Positions 18,127 through 29,066 are shown, numbered from the stretch's first letter. The stretch is DNA of 64,000 nucleotides from Rhynchopus sp. YZ270_cl-10 (GCA_964035575.1 OZ037846.1:585501-649500), one strand, 5' to 3'. Translations and numbers: made by a program. The notes: generated from the letters alone by a model not told the origin.

Positions 18127-19860
18127 CTACTTCACGGAACACATCTGAGGGCAACACACAACACTGCACGTCCCAGAAGGAACTGCGTGTGCTGGTGTGC
18201 CAACCCCTCCCGCAGCTGTCCATGCCTCAGCAACGTCAAGGTCAGACTGCTCACCACGCAGGTACCCACGCACGGCAATGTTGTACTCCTCCCAGTGCTT
18301 CTTCCCACCTATCATGTACATCCACTCGTCAACTGAAACTGTTGTGTCCTCTTGTTTCGCAATCACTTCCGCCACAACCTGTGCCTCACAACCAGAGGCA
18401 ACCTCCACCTTGCACGGAAGCAGACGCAGCTGGTGTTCGCACTCAGCATCGCTGAAGCACATCCTGTTGCACACCACATCACACCCCAGCATACGCCCCA
18501 CACGTTCCAGCCCGTTCACATCACGCACAAGCTCCCCCACCATGCTGAACCGACGCATCACCTCACAACCCATGTCACCACGCAGCACCTTCCCAGTCGC
18601 AACACCAGCATTCACCTTCTCACAAAAGCTGCTCGCACCCTTCAGAAGCAGGCTTGCTGCGTGCAGTGCAGATGTGGCATGTGTCGCACACTGCTTCGAG
18701 GCGTTGAACGAACAGTGGATCCTGTCCCCGATGAACACGTCCACCATCCCACATCTTGTCTCTGTTGCCTGCAGGGTCTTCAGGAGGAGAGTGGTGAAGA
18801 AGGAGGAGTAGGTCGCACTGTCCTTCTCCAGCAAATGCAGGGTGTCCTTCACGTTCAGTGTCAGCAGGGTTGTCTTCACCGAGGACAGACCCAGTGGCAG
18901 GCACACTGGCATGATCACACTTCTCGAATGTGAAGACTCTGTGGATGTGTCTGTTGTCTCTGTCAGGTCACCCCCTTCGCTCTCTGAGTCCACCTTCTCC
19001 ACCTCATCCTGAAAAGGCAGACACGTCTTCGGGAGGTACGCTTTGTACATGCGCAGGTTCTTCTCCAGTCTCCACAGGGCAGCAGTCATCCCCTCAGGCA
19101 GGTCACCCCCATGCACGTCCAGCATCTCCGCCACCTGCTCCACGTCGTACCCCGCAAGAAGCGACGCAATCTCCTGCACAACGCTGATCGTGCGCCTCAT
19201 TGACTCCTGCTCCTTCAGCACGTTGTGCGCAAACCTGCGTGTCACGAAGAAGTCGGTGAGGAAGACAGCAAGGGAGGAAAGGGAGCCATGCGGGGGAAAT
19301 GGTATCTTGCAGGGCAAGAACTCGCAGTCTGCCTTTTCGATAACCGCCGCTCTCCTGCTGTGCTCACCTTCGTGCGGTGGCAACCCAGGAAGGTCAAACA
19401 AGCCAAACCTGAAGGATTCCTCACATGCCATCAGGAGAAGCCACACCACTGTCGCACCCACGAACCATGCACTGTGCCGTGATGGGACTTCCATCACAAG
19501 CAACAGGTCCACGAGTAAGATCAGCATTGGCCAGGTAAAGTTTTCAATAGAACGTGAGTGCAAATCCCACAAGCAGATTGCAATGCCAAAGACGTACATG
19601 ATGCCCACCACAAACGTGGTGTGCAGTTGCTGCTTGCAGAGCACCTTCACAATGACAACAGACGCAGCTGTGACGAATATGCAAGACCCGAGTTCGTGAA
19701 CAAGCCGGTCTTGTATGCCACTCTTCTGCTCCTGAAGCAAAGAAAAAACCACAGTCAAGACAGCTGAAGCCACACAGAACGCAAACATGAGGGTGCGCTT
19801 CTTCGCCTCGACAGCACTGAGAGACCCGTCAATGGTCAGTGCGCTGTTCAGGCACCGCAT
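18127..19860 (-). CDS. Six-pass membrane protein with degenerate class III cyclase domain, array copy 1
   Basis: 577 residues, one exon; I start at the ATG of MRCLNSAL, conserved in all six copies. Six hydrophobic segments fall in residues 25-230 (for example MFAFCVASAVLTVVFSLL and AWFVGATVVWLLLMA). A helical stretch follows (EQESMRRTISVVQEIASLL), then WRLEKNLRMYKAYLP, an acidic Ser/Thr linker, and a cyclase homology domain from about 350. That domain keeps the second metal-type Asp (FIGDRIHCSF), GVATGKVLRGDMG and the Asn-x3-Arg pair (NGLER), but the first metal Asp is missing (LLTLNVKD in place of FxDI). The C-terminus is Cys-rich (CSVVCCPQMC). The protein probably binds a nucleotide poorly or senses rather than makes cyclic nucleotide; this is inference. 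The membrane topology is predicted by eye. Confidence 0.8.
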   Translation of the reverse strand: MRCLNSALTIDGSLSAVEAKKRTLMFAFCVASAVLTVVFSLLQEQKSGIQDRLVHELGSCIFVTAASVVIVKVLCKQQLHTTFVVGIMYVFGIAICLWDLHSRSIENFTWPMLILLVDLLLVMEVPSRHSAWFVGATVVWLLLMACEESFRFGLFDLPGLPPHEGEHSRRAAVIEKADCEFLPCKIPFPPHGSLSSLAVFLTDFFVTRRFAHNVLKEQESMRRTISVVQEIASLLAGYDVEQVAEMLDVHGGDLPEGMTAALWRLEKNLRMYKAYLPKTCLPFQDEVEKVDSESEGGDLTETTDTSTESSHSRSVIMPVCLPLGLSSVKTTLLTLNVKDTLHLLEKDSATYSSFFTTLLLKTLQATETRCGMVDVFIGDRIHCSFNASKQCATHATSALHAASLLLKGASSFCEKVNAGVATGKVLRGDMGCEVMRRFSMVGELVRDVNGLERVGRMLGCDVVCNRMCFSDAECEHQLRLLPCKVEVASGCEAQVVAEVIAKQEDTTVSVDEWMYMIGGKKHWEEYNIAVRGYLRGEQSDLDVAEAWTAAGGVGTPAHAVPSGTCSVVCCPQMCSVK

Positions 19861-21203
19861 CGTTGGGCTTTTGATCCTCACAAACCTTTGCTGTGTGTGG
19901 AGCAGGGGTGTGTGGATGTGTGTTGTGTGCACTGGTGGGTGGTGTGGGTTCAGTGTTGGGAGATGGACGTGACCACCACAATCGGGATACTTTGCACAGA
20001 AATTAATGTCACACGGGAGAGGCTGCGCATTTTAGTGGACACGACTGTTTTGGTGATGGGGTGGGGAGTACAGACAGTAGAAGGTGGAGCGGAGGACCAG
20101 CAAAGTCACAGCCGAGGCGCGTCTGGCTGGTTTGCCCAGAGTCATAAACGAAGACTACGTAGTCACGAAGGTCGCCGACGTTCCGTTTGAGATACGCGAC
20201 AGTCTCCTCAGTTCTGGGATGACGAGCAACGATGGTGTCCTGTGGTGTTCCCTTTGCAGCACCGTCATAAATCACTAGGAGTCAATCGTGGATAAGAACC
20301 ACCAGAGCAAAGCACACGCTTCAAAGAAGCCGCGTTCGCTTGCTCCCACGACGACGAAGACGCGCGCATCCGCGGCAAGGACGCAAGCCGTCTTCTCCCC
20401 CATCGTGTCGCCCGAGGCCTTCATCCGGACCAGGACCCTTGGAGTGCTTATTGCAGGATTGACGTCCCAGCAGGCAGCTAGCTTGCCTCAACTTCGCACC
20501 AATTTTCGCAACCCCATCTGGTTCGTTGAGGAAACGCAGCAGCTCATCCGTGAGGGGAAAAATTCAGGAAAAGCTGTGGCATTATATTCACCCGGCAGCG
20601 CGTTGCTAGCCGTGTGTGCATTCATTGGAGAGTCGATACTTCTCTTGGTAAAGGCGCCACAAAAGACGGCGGATGCGACCGCGGTGACGATGTGCATGCA
20701 ATGTTGGAAGAGGCCCGTGAGTACTGCGGCATACACCGCAACACTGTGTTGGCTGACTTTGGGAGTATCAACTGCAAAGCAGTGTCGGCAGTGAAGAGGG
20801 GGCGTGGTGTCAGAACACAGCACAGTCTAAACGTAGCGGGACTGTATAATATCCGCCTCACACACTTCACAAAGGGTATGCTGTACATTGGCTGGAGGTG
20901 ACATTGTACACCTGTTGCTTGGTGTTGAATAACGTCGCCTGTGTGCTGCAGAAACACAGAAATCCAGAGACTGATGCAGAGACGTGTCACAACGACGTCG
21001 TGCACTCTCGTTGGGTAAGAACACCACATTCTCATCTCGTTCATCACTCGATAAATGACGGTGGGCTTTACACTTCGTGGAATCATGAATTCGACACAGA
21101 TTGGAACTAAACTGGACCAAACATTTCCCAAACACAGTTATCAAGAAAGGTCTGTTGAACGTGAAGCAAGTGCCAGATGTAAATCTGAGCAAACACAACA
21201 GTG
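19861..21203. other. Long spacer between cyclase-like copies 1 and 2, with unknown duplicated sequence
   Basis: The first part (19945-20800) is duplicated at 25365-26250 between copies 3 and 4. It holds a minus-strand open frame without ATG (20009-20275; TEETVAYLKRNVGDLRDYV) and a plus-strand open frame without ATG (20288-20794; KAPQKTADATAV). Both persist in the second copy with several changes, and I do not recognise them. The last ~390 bases are spacer type A. Confidence 0.55.
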
Positions 21204-22949
21204 CTACTTCACGGAACACATCTGAGGGCAACACACAACACTGCACGTCCCAGAAGGAACTGCGTGTGCTGGTGTGCCAACCCCTCCCGCAGCTGTCCAT
21301 GCCATAGCAACGTCAAGGTCAGACTGCTCACCACGCAGGTACCCACGCACGGCAATGTTGTACTCCTCCCAATGCTTCTTCCCACCTATCATGTACATCC
21401 ACTCGTCAACTGAAACTGCTGTGTCCTCTTGTTTCGCAATCACTTCCGCCACAACCTGTGCCTCACAACCAGAGGCAACCTCCACCTTGCACGGAAGCAG
21501 ACGCAGCTGGTGTTCGCACTCAGCATCGCTGAAGCACATCCTGTTGCACACCACATCACACCCCAGCATACGCCCCACACGTTCCAGCCCGTTCACATCA
21601 CGCACAAGCTCCCCCACCATGCTGAACCGACGCATCACCTCACAACCCATGTCACCACGCAGCACCTTCCCAGTCGCAACACCAGCATTCACCTTCTCAC
21701 AAAAGCTGCTCGCACCCTTCAGAAGCAGGCTTGCTGCGTGCAGTGCAGATGTGGCATGTGTCGCACACTGCTTCGAGGCGTTGAACGAACAGTGGATCCT
21801 GTCCCCGATGAACACGTCCACCATCCCACGTCTTGTCTCTGTTGCCTGCAGGGTCTTCAGGAGGAGAGTGGTGAAGAAGGAGGAGTAGGTCGCACTGTCC
21901 TTCTCCAGCAAATGCAAGGTGTCCTTCACGTTCAGTGTCAGCAGGGTTGCCTTCACTGAGGACAGACCCAGTGGCAGGCATACTGGCAAGTTCTCATTTC
22001 TCGAATGAGAAGACTCTGTGGATGTGTCTGCTGTCTCTGTCAGGTCGCCGTCGTGTTCACCCCCGTTGCTCTCTGAGTCCACCTTGTCCACCTCATCCTG
22101 AAAAGGCAGACACGTCTTCGGGAGGTACGCTTTGTACATGCGCAGGTTCTTCTCCAGTCTCCACAGGGCAGCAGTCATCCCCTCAGGCAGGTCACCCCCA
22201 TGCACGTCCAGCATCTCCGCCACCTGCTCCACGTCGTACCCCGCAAGAAGCGACGCAATCTCCTGCACAACGCTGATCGTGCGCCTCATTGACTCCTGCT
22301 CCTTCAGCACGTTGTGCGCAAACCTGCGTGTTACCAAGAAGTCCACCACGAAGACACCAAGAGTGGAAAACAGGCCGAACGGGGGAAATGACGTCTTGCA
22401 GGGAAGGAACTCGCAGTCTGCCTTTTCCATAACCTCCGCTCTCCTGCTGTGCTCACCTTCGTACGGCAACAACCCAGGAAGGTCAAACAAACCAAACCTG
22501 AAGGATTCCTCACATCCCATCAGGAGAAGCCACACCACTGTCGCACCCACGAACCATGCACTGTACCGTGATGGGACTTGCATCACAAGCAACATGTCCA
22601 AAACCAGTATCAGAATTGGCCAGCCCAGTATACCATGAGTGCGTGCGACCAAATCCCACAAGCAGATTCCAAGGCCAAAGACGTACAGGATGCCCACCAC
22701 AAACGTGGTGTGCAGTTGCTGCTTGCAGAGCACCTTCACAATGACAACAAACGCAGCTGCGCTGAATATGAAACAACCGACAAGGTAAACAATCCGGTCT
22801 TGCACTTCGGTCTTCCCCTGATGTGAAAAATAATCAACCAGATTAACTAAAACTCCAACCACACAGAACGCAAACATGAGGGTGCGCTTCTTCGCCTCGA
22901 CAGCACTGAGCGACCCGTCAATGCTCAGTGCGCTGTTCAGGCACCGCAT
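21204..22949 (-). CDS. Cyclase-like six-pass membrane protein, array copy 2
   Basis: 581 residues, start at the conserved MRCLNSAL. The first membrane segments (CVVGVLVNLVDYF; CFIFSAAAFVVIVKV) differ strongly from copy 1. The C-terminal half is almost the same. The linker after the membrane region has a four-residue insertion (NGGEHDGD). From PSRYSAWFVG onward I see no amino-acid difference from copy 4, although the first three membrane segments differ. The lost first metal Asp and retained NGLER are as in copy 1. The function is inferred only from the domain layout. Confidence 0.8.
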   Translation of the reverse strand: MRCLNSALSIDGSLSAVEAKKRTLMFAFCVVGVLVNLVDYFSHQGKTEVQDRIVYLVGCFIFSAAAFVVIVKVLCKQQLHTTFVVGILYVFGLGICLWDLVARTHGILGWPILILVLDMLLVMQVPSRYSAWFVGATVVWLLLMGCEESFRFGLFDLPGLLPYEGEHSRRAEVMEKADCEFLPCKTSFPPFGLFSTLGVFVVDFLVTRRFAHNVLKEQESMRRTISVVQEIASLLAGYDVEQVAEMLDVHGGDLPEGMTAALWRLEKNLRMYKAYLPKTCLPFQDEVDKVDSESNGGEHDGDLTETADTSTESSHSRNENLPVCLPLGLSSVKATLLTLNVKDTLHLLEKDSATYSSFFTTLLLKTLQATETRRGMVDVFIGDRIHCSFNASKQCATHATSALHAASLLLKGASSFCEKVNAGVATGKVLRGDMGCEVMRRFSMVGELVRDVNGLERVGRMLGCDVVCNRMCFSDAECEHQLRLLPCKVEVASGCEAQVVAEVIAKQEDTAVSVDEWMYMIGGKKHWEEYNIAVRGYLRGEQSDLDVAMAWTAAGGVGTPAHAVPSGTCSVVCCPQMCSVK

Positions 22950-23541
22950 CGTTGGGCTTTTGATCCTCACAAACCTTTGCTATGTGTGGAGCAGGGGTGT
23001 GTGGATGTGTGTTGTGTGCACTGGTGGGTGGTGTGGTTAATGTCAGGTTGATAACGATTGGGTAATTCTCTTCGACGCTTTTGAAAATATTCGTCCACGC
23101 TGAACACACGGTTCCTCTTTCTACTTCTTGTTAAGGATGTGGCGCCTTGCTTCTTCATGGGTGCCTCCGCAAGACTTAGAACCTGATACCTACAGTGTAG
23201 TAATGTGCGTGGATGTTGCAGAAGAGAACACAGACAGTGAATCTCTAGATGGCTAAGAAGACAAAATCAGTGTTGCGGGCAGAACGGATAAGAAAGTCTG
23301 TGAATAGAGAGCAACATCCACATCAGTAAATTGGTCCGTAAATAGTTTCGTTCTTAAAGAATCTTTGTATGAATAGTTGCCACATTGGGTAATTTGTTCC
23401 TGAGTACAGTCCAAAGATTATACCAACACGGTGCTTGGGTGTTCAGCATTGCCGTAAATATGGACTCTAAAACTGGAGGGCTCAGCACTTGGCAGCGAAA
23501 AATTATTTTACATCAAGTGCCAGATGTAAATCTGAGCAGTG
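22950..23541. other. Spacer type B between cyclase-like copies 2 and 3
   Basis: This ~590-base spacer resembles 28411-29066 and 30795-31333. Common blocks include TTCGTCCACGCTGAACACAC and a segment containing AGAACGGATAAGAAAGTCTG. It starts with GTGTGGTTAATGTCAGG upstream of copy 2, in contrast to GTGTGGGTTCAGTGTTGG upstream of copies 1 and 3. No gene is seen. Confidence 0.65.
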
Positions 23542-25278
23542 CTACTTCACAGAACATATCTGAGGGCAACACACAACACTGCACGTCCCAGAAGGAACTG
23601 CGTGTGCTGGTGTGCCAACCCCTCCCGCAGCTGTCCATGCCATAGCAACGTCAAGGTCAGACTGCTCACCACGCAGGTACCCACGCACGGCAATGTTGTA
23701 CTCCTCCCAATGCTTCTTCCCACCTATCATGTACATCCACTCGTCAACTGCTTCTTCTGCATCACTCAACTGAGACATCACTTCCGCCACAACCTGTGCC
23801 TCACAGCCAGAGGCAACCTCCACCTTGCACGGAAGCAGACGCAGCTGGTGTTCGCACTCAGCATCGCTGAAGCACATCCTGTTGCACACCACATCACACC
23901 CCAGCATACGCCCCACACGTTCCAGCCCGTTCACATCACGCACAAGCTCCCCCACCATGCTGAACCGACGCATCACCTCACAACCCATGTCACCACGCAG
24001 CACCTTCCCAGTCGCAACACCAGCATTCACCTTCTCACAAAAGCTGCTCGCACCCTTCAGAAGCAGGCTTGCTGCGTGCAGTGCAGATGTGGCATGTGTC
24101 GCACACTGCTTCGAGGCGTTGAACGAACAGTGGATCCTGTCCCCGATGAACACGTCCACCATCCCACATCTTGTCTCTGTTGCCTGCAGGGTCTTCAGGA
24201 GGAGAGTGGTGAAGAAGGAGGAGTAGGTCGCACTGTCCTTCTCCAGCAAATGCAGGGTGTTCTTCACGTTCAGTGTCAGCAAGGTTGCCTTCACTGAGGA
24301 CAGACCCAGTGGCAGGCACACTGGCATGTTCTCATTTCTCGAATGCGCAGACTCTGTGGATGTGTCTGTTGTCTCTGTCAGGTCACCCCCGTCGCTCTCT
24401 CCGTGTGTCTTCTCCACCTCATCCTGAAACGGCAGACACGTCTTCGGGAGGTACGCTTTGTACATGCGCAGGTTCTTCTCCAGTCTCCACAGGGCAGCAG
24501 TCATCCCCTCAGGCAGGTCACCCCCATGCACGTCCAGCATCTCCGCCACCTGCTCCACGTCGTACCCCGCAAGAAGCGACGCAATCTCCTGCACAACGCT
24601 GATCGTGCGCCTCATTGACTCCTGCTCCTTCAGCACGTTGTGCGCAAACCTGCGTGTCAGCAAGAAGTCTACCACGAAGACACCAAGAGTGGAAAACAGG
24701 CCAAGTGGGGGAAATGGTGTCTTGCAGGGCAAGAACTCGCAGTCTGCCTTTTCCAGAATCACCGCTCTCCTGCCGCGCTCACCTTCGTACGGCAACAACC
24801 CAGGAATGTCAAATAGGCCAAACCTGAAGGATTCCTCACATGCCATCAGGAGAAGCCACACCACTGTCGCACCCACAAACCATGCACTGTACTGTGATGG
24901 GACTTGCATCACAAGCAACAGGTCCACAACCAGGATCAGAATTGGCCAGGCAAAGTAATCATAAGTGCGTGCGTGCCAGTCCCACAAGCAGACACCTACA
25001 CTGAAAGAGTACATATACCCCACCACAAACATGGTATGCAGTTGCTGCTTGCAGAGCACCTTCACAATGCCAACAAACCCAAATATGACAACTAAGCAAG
25101 ACCCAATTTCATTAACAATCTGGTGTTGCGCGTCGGTCTTCTGTCCCTGGGTCAGCAAAGTAAAAATAACAGTCGCCACAGTTGAGGCCAGACAGAACGC
25201 AAACAGAATGGTGCGCTTCGTCGCCTCGACAGCACTGAGAGACCCGTCAATGGTCAGTGCGCTGTTCAGGCACCGCAT
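23542..25278 (-). CDS. Cyclase-like six-pass membrane protein, array copy 3
   Basis: 578 residues. Membrane segment 1 reads CLASTVATVIFTLL and segment 3 YMYSFSVGVCLWDW, unlike the other copies. The C-terminal variable patch reads QLSDAEEAVDEW, where copies 1, 2 and 4 have KQEDT.VSVDEW; copy 5 shares the QL-D type. The linker is shorter and carries THGESDGGD. The cyclase homology core is otherwise nearly invariant. It is followed 3' by spacer type B, which agrees with the patch type and suggests that the 3' end and spacer were exchanged as a block. Confidence 0.8.
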   Translation of the reverse strand: MRCLNSALTIDGSLSAVEATKRTILFAFCLASTVATVIFTLLTQGQKTDAQHQIVNEIGSCLVVIFGFVGIVKVLCKQQLHTMFVVGYMYSFSVGVCLWDWHARTYDYFAWPILILVVDLLLVMQVPSQYSAWFVGATVVWLLLMACEESFRFGLFDIPGLLPYEGERGRRAVILEKADCEFLPCKTPFPPLGLFSTLGVFVVDFLLTRRFAHNVLKEQESMRRTISVVQEIASLLAGYDVEQVAEMLDVHGGDLPEGMTAALWRLEKNLRMYKAYLPKTCLPFQDEVEKTHGESDGGDLTETTDTSTESAHSRNENMPVCLPLGLSSVKATLLTLNVKNTLHLLEKDSATYSSFFTTLLLKTLQATETRCGMVDVFIGDRIHCSFNASKQCATHATSALHAASLLLKGASSFCEKVNAGVATGKVLRGDMGCEVMRRFSMVGELVRDVNGLERVGRMLGCDVVCNRMCFSDAECEHQLRLLPCKVEVASGCEAQVVAEVMSQLSDAEEAVDEWMYMIGGKKHWEEYNIAVRGYLRGEQSDLDVAMAWTAAGGVGTPAHAVPSGTCSVVCCPQICSVK

Positions 25279-26664
25279 CGTTGGGCTTTTGATCCTCACA
25301 AACCTTTGCTGTGTGTGGAGCAGGGGTGTGTGGATGTGTGTTGTGTGCACTGGTGGGTGGTGTGGGTTCAGTGTTGGGAGATGGACGTGACCACCACAAT
25401 CGGGGTACTTTGCCCAGAAATTAATGTCACACGGGACACTGTACCCATTTTAGTGGACACGACTGTTTTGGTGATGGTGTGGGGAGTACAGGCAGTAGAA
25501 TGTGTAGCGGAGAACCAGCAAAGTCACAGCCGAGGCGCGTCTCGCTGCTTTGCCCATCGACATAAACGAAGACTACGTGGTCACGAAGGTCGCCGACGTT
25601 CCGTTTGAGATACGCGACAGTCTCCTCAGTTCTGTGATGACAAGCAACGATGGTGTCCTGTGGTGTTCCCTTTGCAGCACCGTCATAAATCACTAGGAGT
25701 CAATCGTGGATAAGAACCACCAGAGCAAAGCACACGCTTCAAAGAAGCCGCTTTCGCTTGCTCCCACGACGACGAAGACGCGCGCATCCGCGGCAAGGAC
25801 GCAAGCCGTCCTCTCCCCCATCGTGTCGCCCGAGGCCTTCATCCGGGCCAGGACCCTTGGGGTTCTTATTGCAGGATTGACGTCCCAGTAGGACGCTATT
25901 ATGGGACTTGTCATCACCTTCGTCACCTTGCCTCAACCTCGCACCCTTCTTCGCCACTAGATCTGCTTCGTTGAGGAAACGCAGCAGCTCATCCGGAAAT
26001 AAAATACCGCAAAAGGTGTGGCAATAGGGTGGATGAGACATGCGTGAGGCACCTGGGCATCGCGTTGCTAGCCGTGTGTGCATTCATTGGAGAGTCGATA
26101 CTTCTCTTGGTAAAGGCGCCACAAAAGACGGCGGATGCGACCGCGGTGACGATGTGCATGCAATGTTGGAAGAGGCCCGTGAGTACTGCGGCATACACCG
26201 CAACACTGTGTTGGCTGACTTTGGGAGTATCAACTGCAAAGCAGTGTCGGCAGTGAAGAGGGGGCGTGGTGTCAGAACACAGCACAGTCTAAACGTAGCG
26301 GGACTGTATAATATCCGCCTCACACACTTCACAAAGGGTATGCTGTACATTGGCTGGAGGTGACATTGTACACCTGTTGCTTGGTGTTGAATAACGTCGC
26401 CTTTGTGCTGCAGAAACACAGAAATCCAGAGACTGATCAGAGATGTGTCACAACGACGTCGTGCACTCTCGTTGGGTAAGAACACCACATTCTCATCTCG
26501 TTCATCACTCGATAAATGACGGTGGGCTTTACACTTCGTGGAATCATGAATTCGACACAGATTGGAACTAAACTGGACCAAACATTTCCCAAACACAGTT
26601 ATCAAGAAAGGTCTGTTGAACGTGAAGCAAGTGCCAGATGTAAATCTGAGCAAACACAACAGTG
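25279..26664. other. Long spacer between cyclase-like copies 3 and 4 (second copy of the unknown unit)
   Basis: It repeats the arrangement of 19861-21203: an X-type upstream part, the same two unknown open frames without ATG (25427-25693 minus; about 25706-25890 plus, shortened and diverged near 25890-26040), then spacer type A. The pair of spacers shows that a block larger than one gene was duplicated. Confidence 0.6.
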
Positions 26665-28410
26665 CTACTTCACGGAACACATCTGAGGGCAACACACAAC
26701 ACTGCACGTCCCAGAAGGAACTGCGTGTGCTGGTGTGCCAACCCCTCCCGCAGCTGTCCATGCCATAGCAACGTCAAGGTCAGACTGCTCACCACGCAGG
26801 TACCCACGCACGGCAATGTTGTACTCCTCCCAATGCTTCTTCCCACCTATCATGTACATCCACTCGTCAACTGAAACTGCTGTGTCCTCTTGTTTCGCAA
26901 TCACTTCCGCCACAACCTGTGCCTCACAACCAGAGGCAACCTCCACCTTGCACGGAAGCAGACGCAGCTGGTGTTCGCACTCAGCATCGCTGAAGCACAT
27001 CCTGTTGCACACCACATCACACCCCAGCATACGCCCCACACGTTCCAGCCCGTTCACATCACGCACAAGCTCCCCCACCATGCTGAACCGACGCATCACC
27101 TCACAACCCATGTCACCACGCAGCACCTTCCCAGTCGCAACACCAGCATTCACCTTCTCACAAAAGCTGCTCGCACCCTTCAGAAGCAGGCTTGCTGCGT
27201 GCAGTGCAGATGTGGCATGTGTCGCACACTGCTTCGAGGCGTTGAACGAACAGTGGATCCTGTCCCCGATGAACACGTCCACCATCCCACGTCTTGTCTC
27301 TGTTGCCTGCAGGGTCTTCAGGAGGAGAGTGGTGAAGAAGGAGGAGTAGGTCGCACTGTCCTTCTCCAGCAAATGCAAGGTGTCCTTCACGTTCAGTGTC
27401 AGCAGGGTTGCCTTCACTGAGGACAGACCCAGTGGCAGGCATACTGGCAAGTTCTCATTTCTCGAATGAGAAGACTCTGTGGATGTGTCTGCTGTCTCTG
27501 TCAGGTCGCCGTCGTGTTCACCCCCGTTGCTCTCTGAGTCCACCTTGTCCACCTCATCCTGAAAAGGCAGACACGTCTTCGGGAGGTACGCTTTGTACAT
27601 GCGCAGGTTCTTCTCCAGTCTCCACAGGGCAGCAGTCATCCCCTCAGGCAGGTCACCCCCATGCACGTCCAGCATCTCCGCCACCTGCTCCACGTCGTAC
27701 CCCGCAAGAAGCGACGCAATCTCCTGCACAACGCTGATCGTGCGCCTCATTGACTCCTGCTCCTTCAGCACGTTGTGCGCAAACCTGCGTGTTACCAAGA
27801 AGTCCACCACGAAGACACCAAGAGTGGAAAACAGGCCGAACGGGGGAAATGACGTCTTGCAGGGAAGGAACTCGCAGTCTGCCTTTTCCATAACCTCCGC
27901 TCTCCTGCTGTGCTCACCTTCGTACGGCAACAACCCAGGAAGGTCAAACAAACCAAACCTGAAGGATTCCTCACATCCCATCAGGAGAAGCCACACCACT
28001 GTCGCACCCACGAACCATGCACTGTACCGTGATGGCACTTGCATCACAAGCAACATGTCCACGCCCAGGATTAGAAGTGGCCAGCCCAGTATACCATGAG
28101 TGCGTGCGACCAAATCCCACAAGCAGATTCCAATGCCAAAGATGTACATGATGCCCACCACAAACGGGGTGTGCAGTTGCTGTTTGCAGAGCACCTTCAC
28201 AATGCCAACGCACCCAGTTGTGACGACGATACAGGACGCGATTATGTTAACGATCTGGTGCTGCACGTCGGTCTTCCCCTGATGGGGAAAAGAAACAACA
28301 ACATTGACCGATACTCCAACCACACAGAACGCAAACATAATGGTGCGCTTCGTCACCTCGTCAGCACTGAGAGACCCGTCAATGGTCAGTGCGCTGTTCA
28401 GGCACCGCAT
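26665..28410 (-). CDS. Cyclase-like six-pass membrane protein, array copy 4 (mosaic)
   Basis: 581 residues. The first four membrane segments (VVGVSVNVVVSF; GCVGIVKVLCKQ; RTHGILGWPLLIL) match copy 5. From PSRYSAWFVG to the end the protein matches copy 2, including the NGGEHDGD linker. Copy 4 is therefore a mosaic of a copy 5-like 5' part and a copy 2-like 3' part, good evidence for gene conversion or unequal crossing-over in the array. Domain content is as in copy 1. Confidence 0.8.
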   Translation of the reverse strand: MRCLNSALTIDGSLSADEVTKRTIMFAFCVVGVSVNVVVSFPHQGKTDVQHQIVNIIASCIVVTTGCVGIVKVLCKQQLHTPFVVGIMYIFGIGICLWDLVARTHGILGWPLLILGVDMLLVMQVPSRYSAWFVGATVVWLLLMGCEESFRFGLFDLPGLLPYEGEHSRRAEVMEKADCEFLPCKTSFPPFGLFSTLGVFVVDFLVTRRFAHNVLKEQESMRRTISVVQEIASLLAGYDVEQVAEMLDVHGGDLPEGMTAALWRLEKNLRMYKAYLPKTCLPFQDEVDKVDSESNGGEHDGDLTETADTSTESSHSRNENLPVCLPLGLSSVKATLLTLNVKDTLHLLEKDSATYSSFFTTLLLKTLQATETRRGMVDVFIGDRIHCSFNASKQCATHATSALHAASLLLKGASSFCEKVNAGVATGKVLRGDMGCEVMRRFSMVGELVRDVNGLERVGRMLGCDVVCNRMCFSDAECEHQLRLLPCKVEVASGCEAQVVAEVIAKQEDTAVSVDEWMYMIGGKKHWEEYNIAVRGYLRGEQSDLDVAMAWTAAGGVGTPAHAVPSGTCSVVCCPQMCSVK

Positions 28411-29066
28411 CGTTGGGCTTTTGATCCTCACAAACCTTTGCTGTGTGTGGAGCAGGGGTGTGTGGATGTGTGTTGTGTGCACCTGGTGGGTGGTGTGGTT
28501 AATGTCAGGTTAGTAACGATTGGGCAACACTCCTCGAGGCTTTTGAAAACATTCGTCCACGCTCAACACACGGTACCTCTTTCTACTTCTGTTTAAGAAT
28601 GTGGCGCCTTGCTTCTTCATGGGTGCCTCCGCAAAGACTTAGAACCTGTGAGCTACAGTGTAGTTATGTGCCTGCATGTTGCAGAAGAGAACACAGACAG
28701 TGAATCTCATTACAGGCAAGAAGACGAAATCAGTGTTGCGGGCAGAACGGATCAGAAAGTCTGTGCATAGGGAAAAACAACCACCACATCGGGTAAAGAT
28801 TTGTTCCGTAAATAGTATCGTTCTCTGTATGAATATTTGTAACATTGGGCATTTTTTAACATAGCACAGTCCAAATATTATACCAACACGGTACTTGGGT
28901 GTTCATCACTACTATAGATATGGGTGGCTTTTTTTTGCGACCCCACGTTACTATGCACTATATAAAGTGGAAGGCTTAGTACTGTGCTTTAGCTCTCAGC
29001 ACTCTTGACAACGAAAAATTAGTTTGAAGCAAGTGACAGATGTAAATCTGAGCAAACACAACAGTG
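28411..29066. other. Spacer type B between cyclase-like copies 4 and 5
   Basis: Similar to the spacers at 22950-23541 and 30795-31333, with an extra ~90 bases near 28915-29010 (contains TATATAAAGTGGAAGGC). No gene is recognised. Confidence 0.6.

Noticed and set aside
18197-19699. Long plus-strand open frames opposite the cyclase-like genes (also in the other five copies)
   Set aside because: They are antisense shadows of high-GC coding sequence, with no domain and codon pattern explained by the minus-strand protein.
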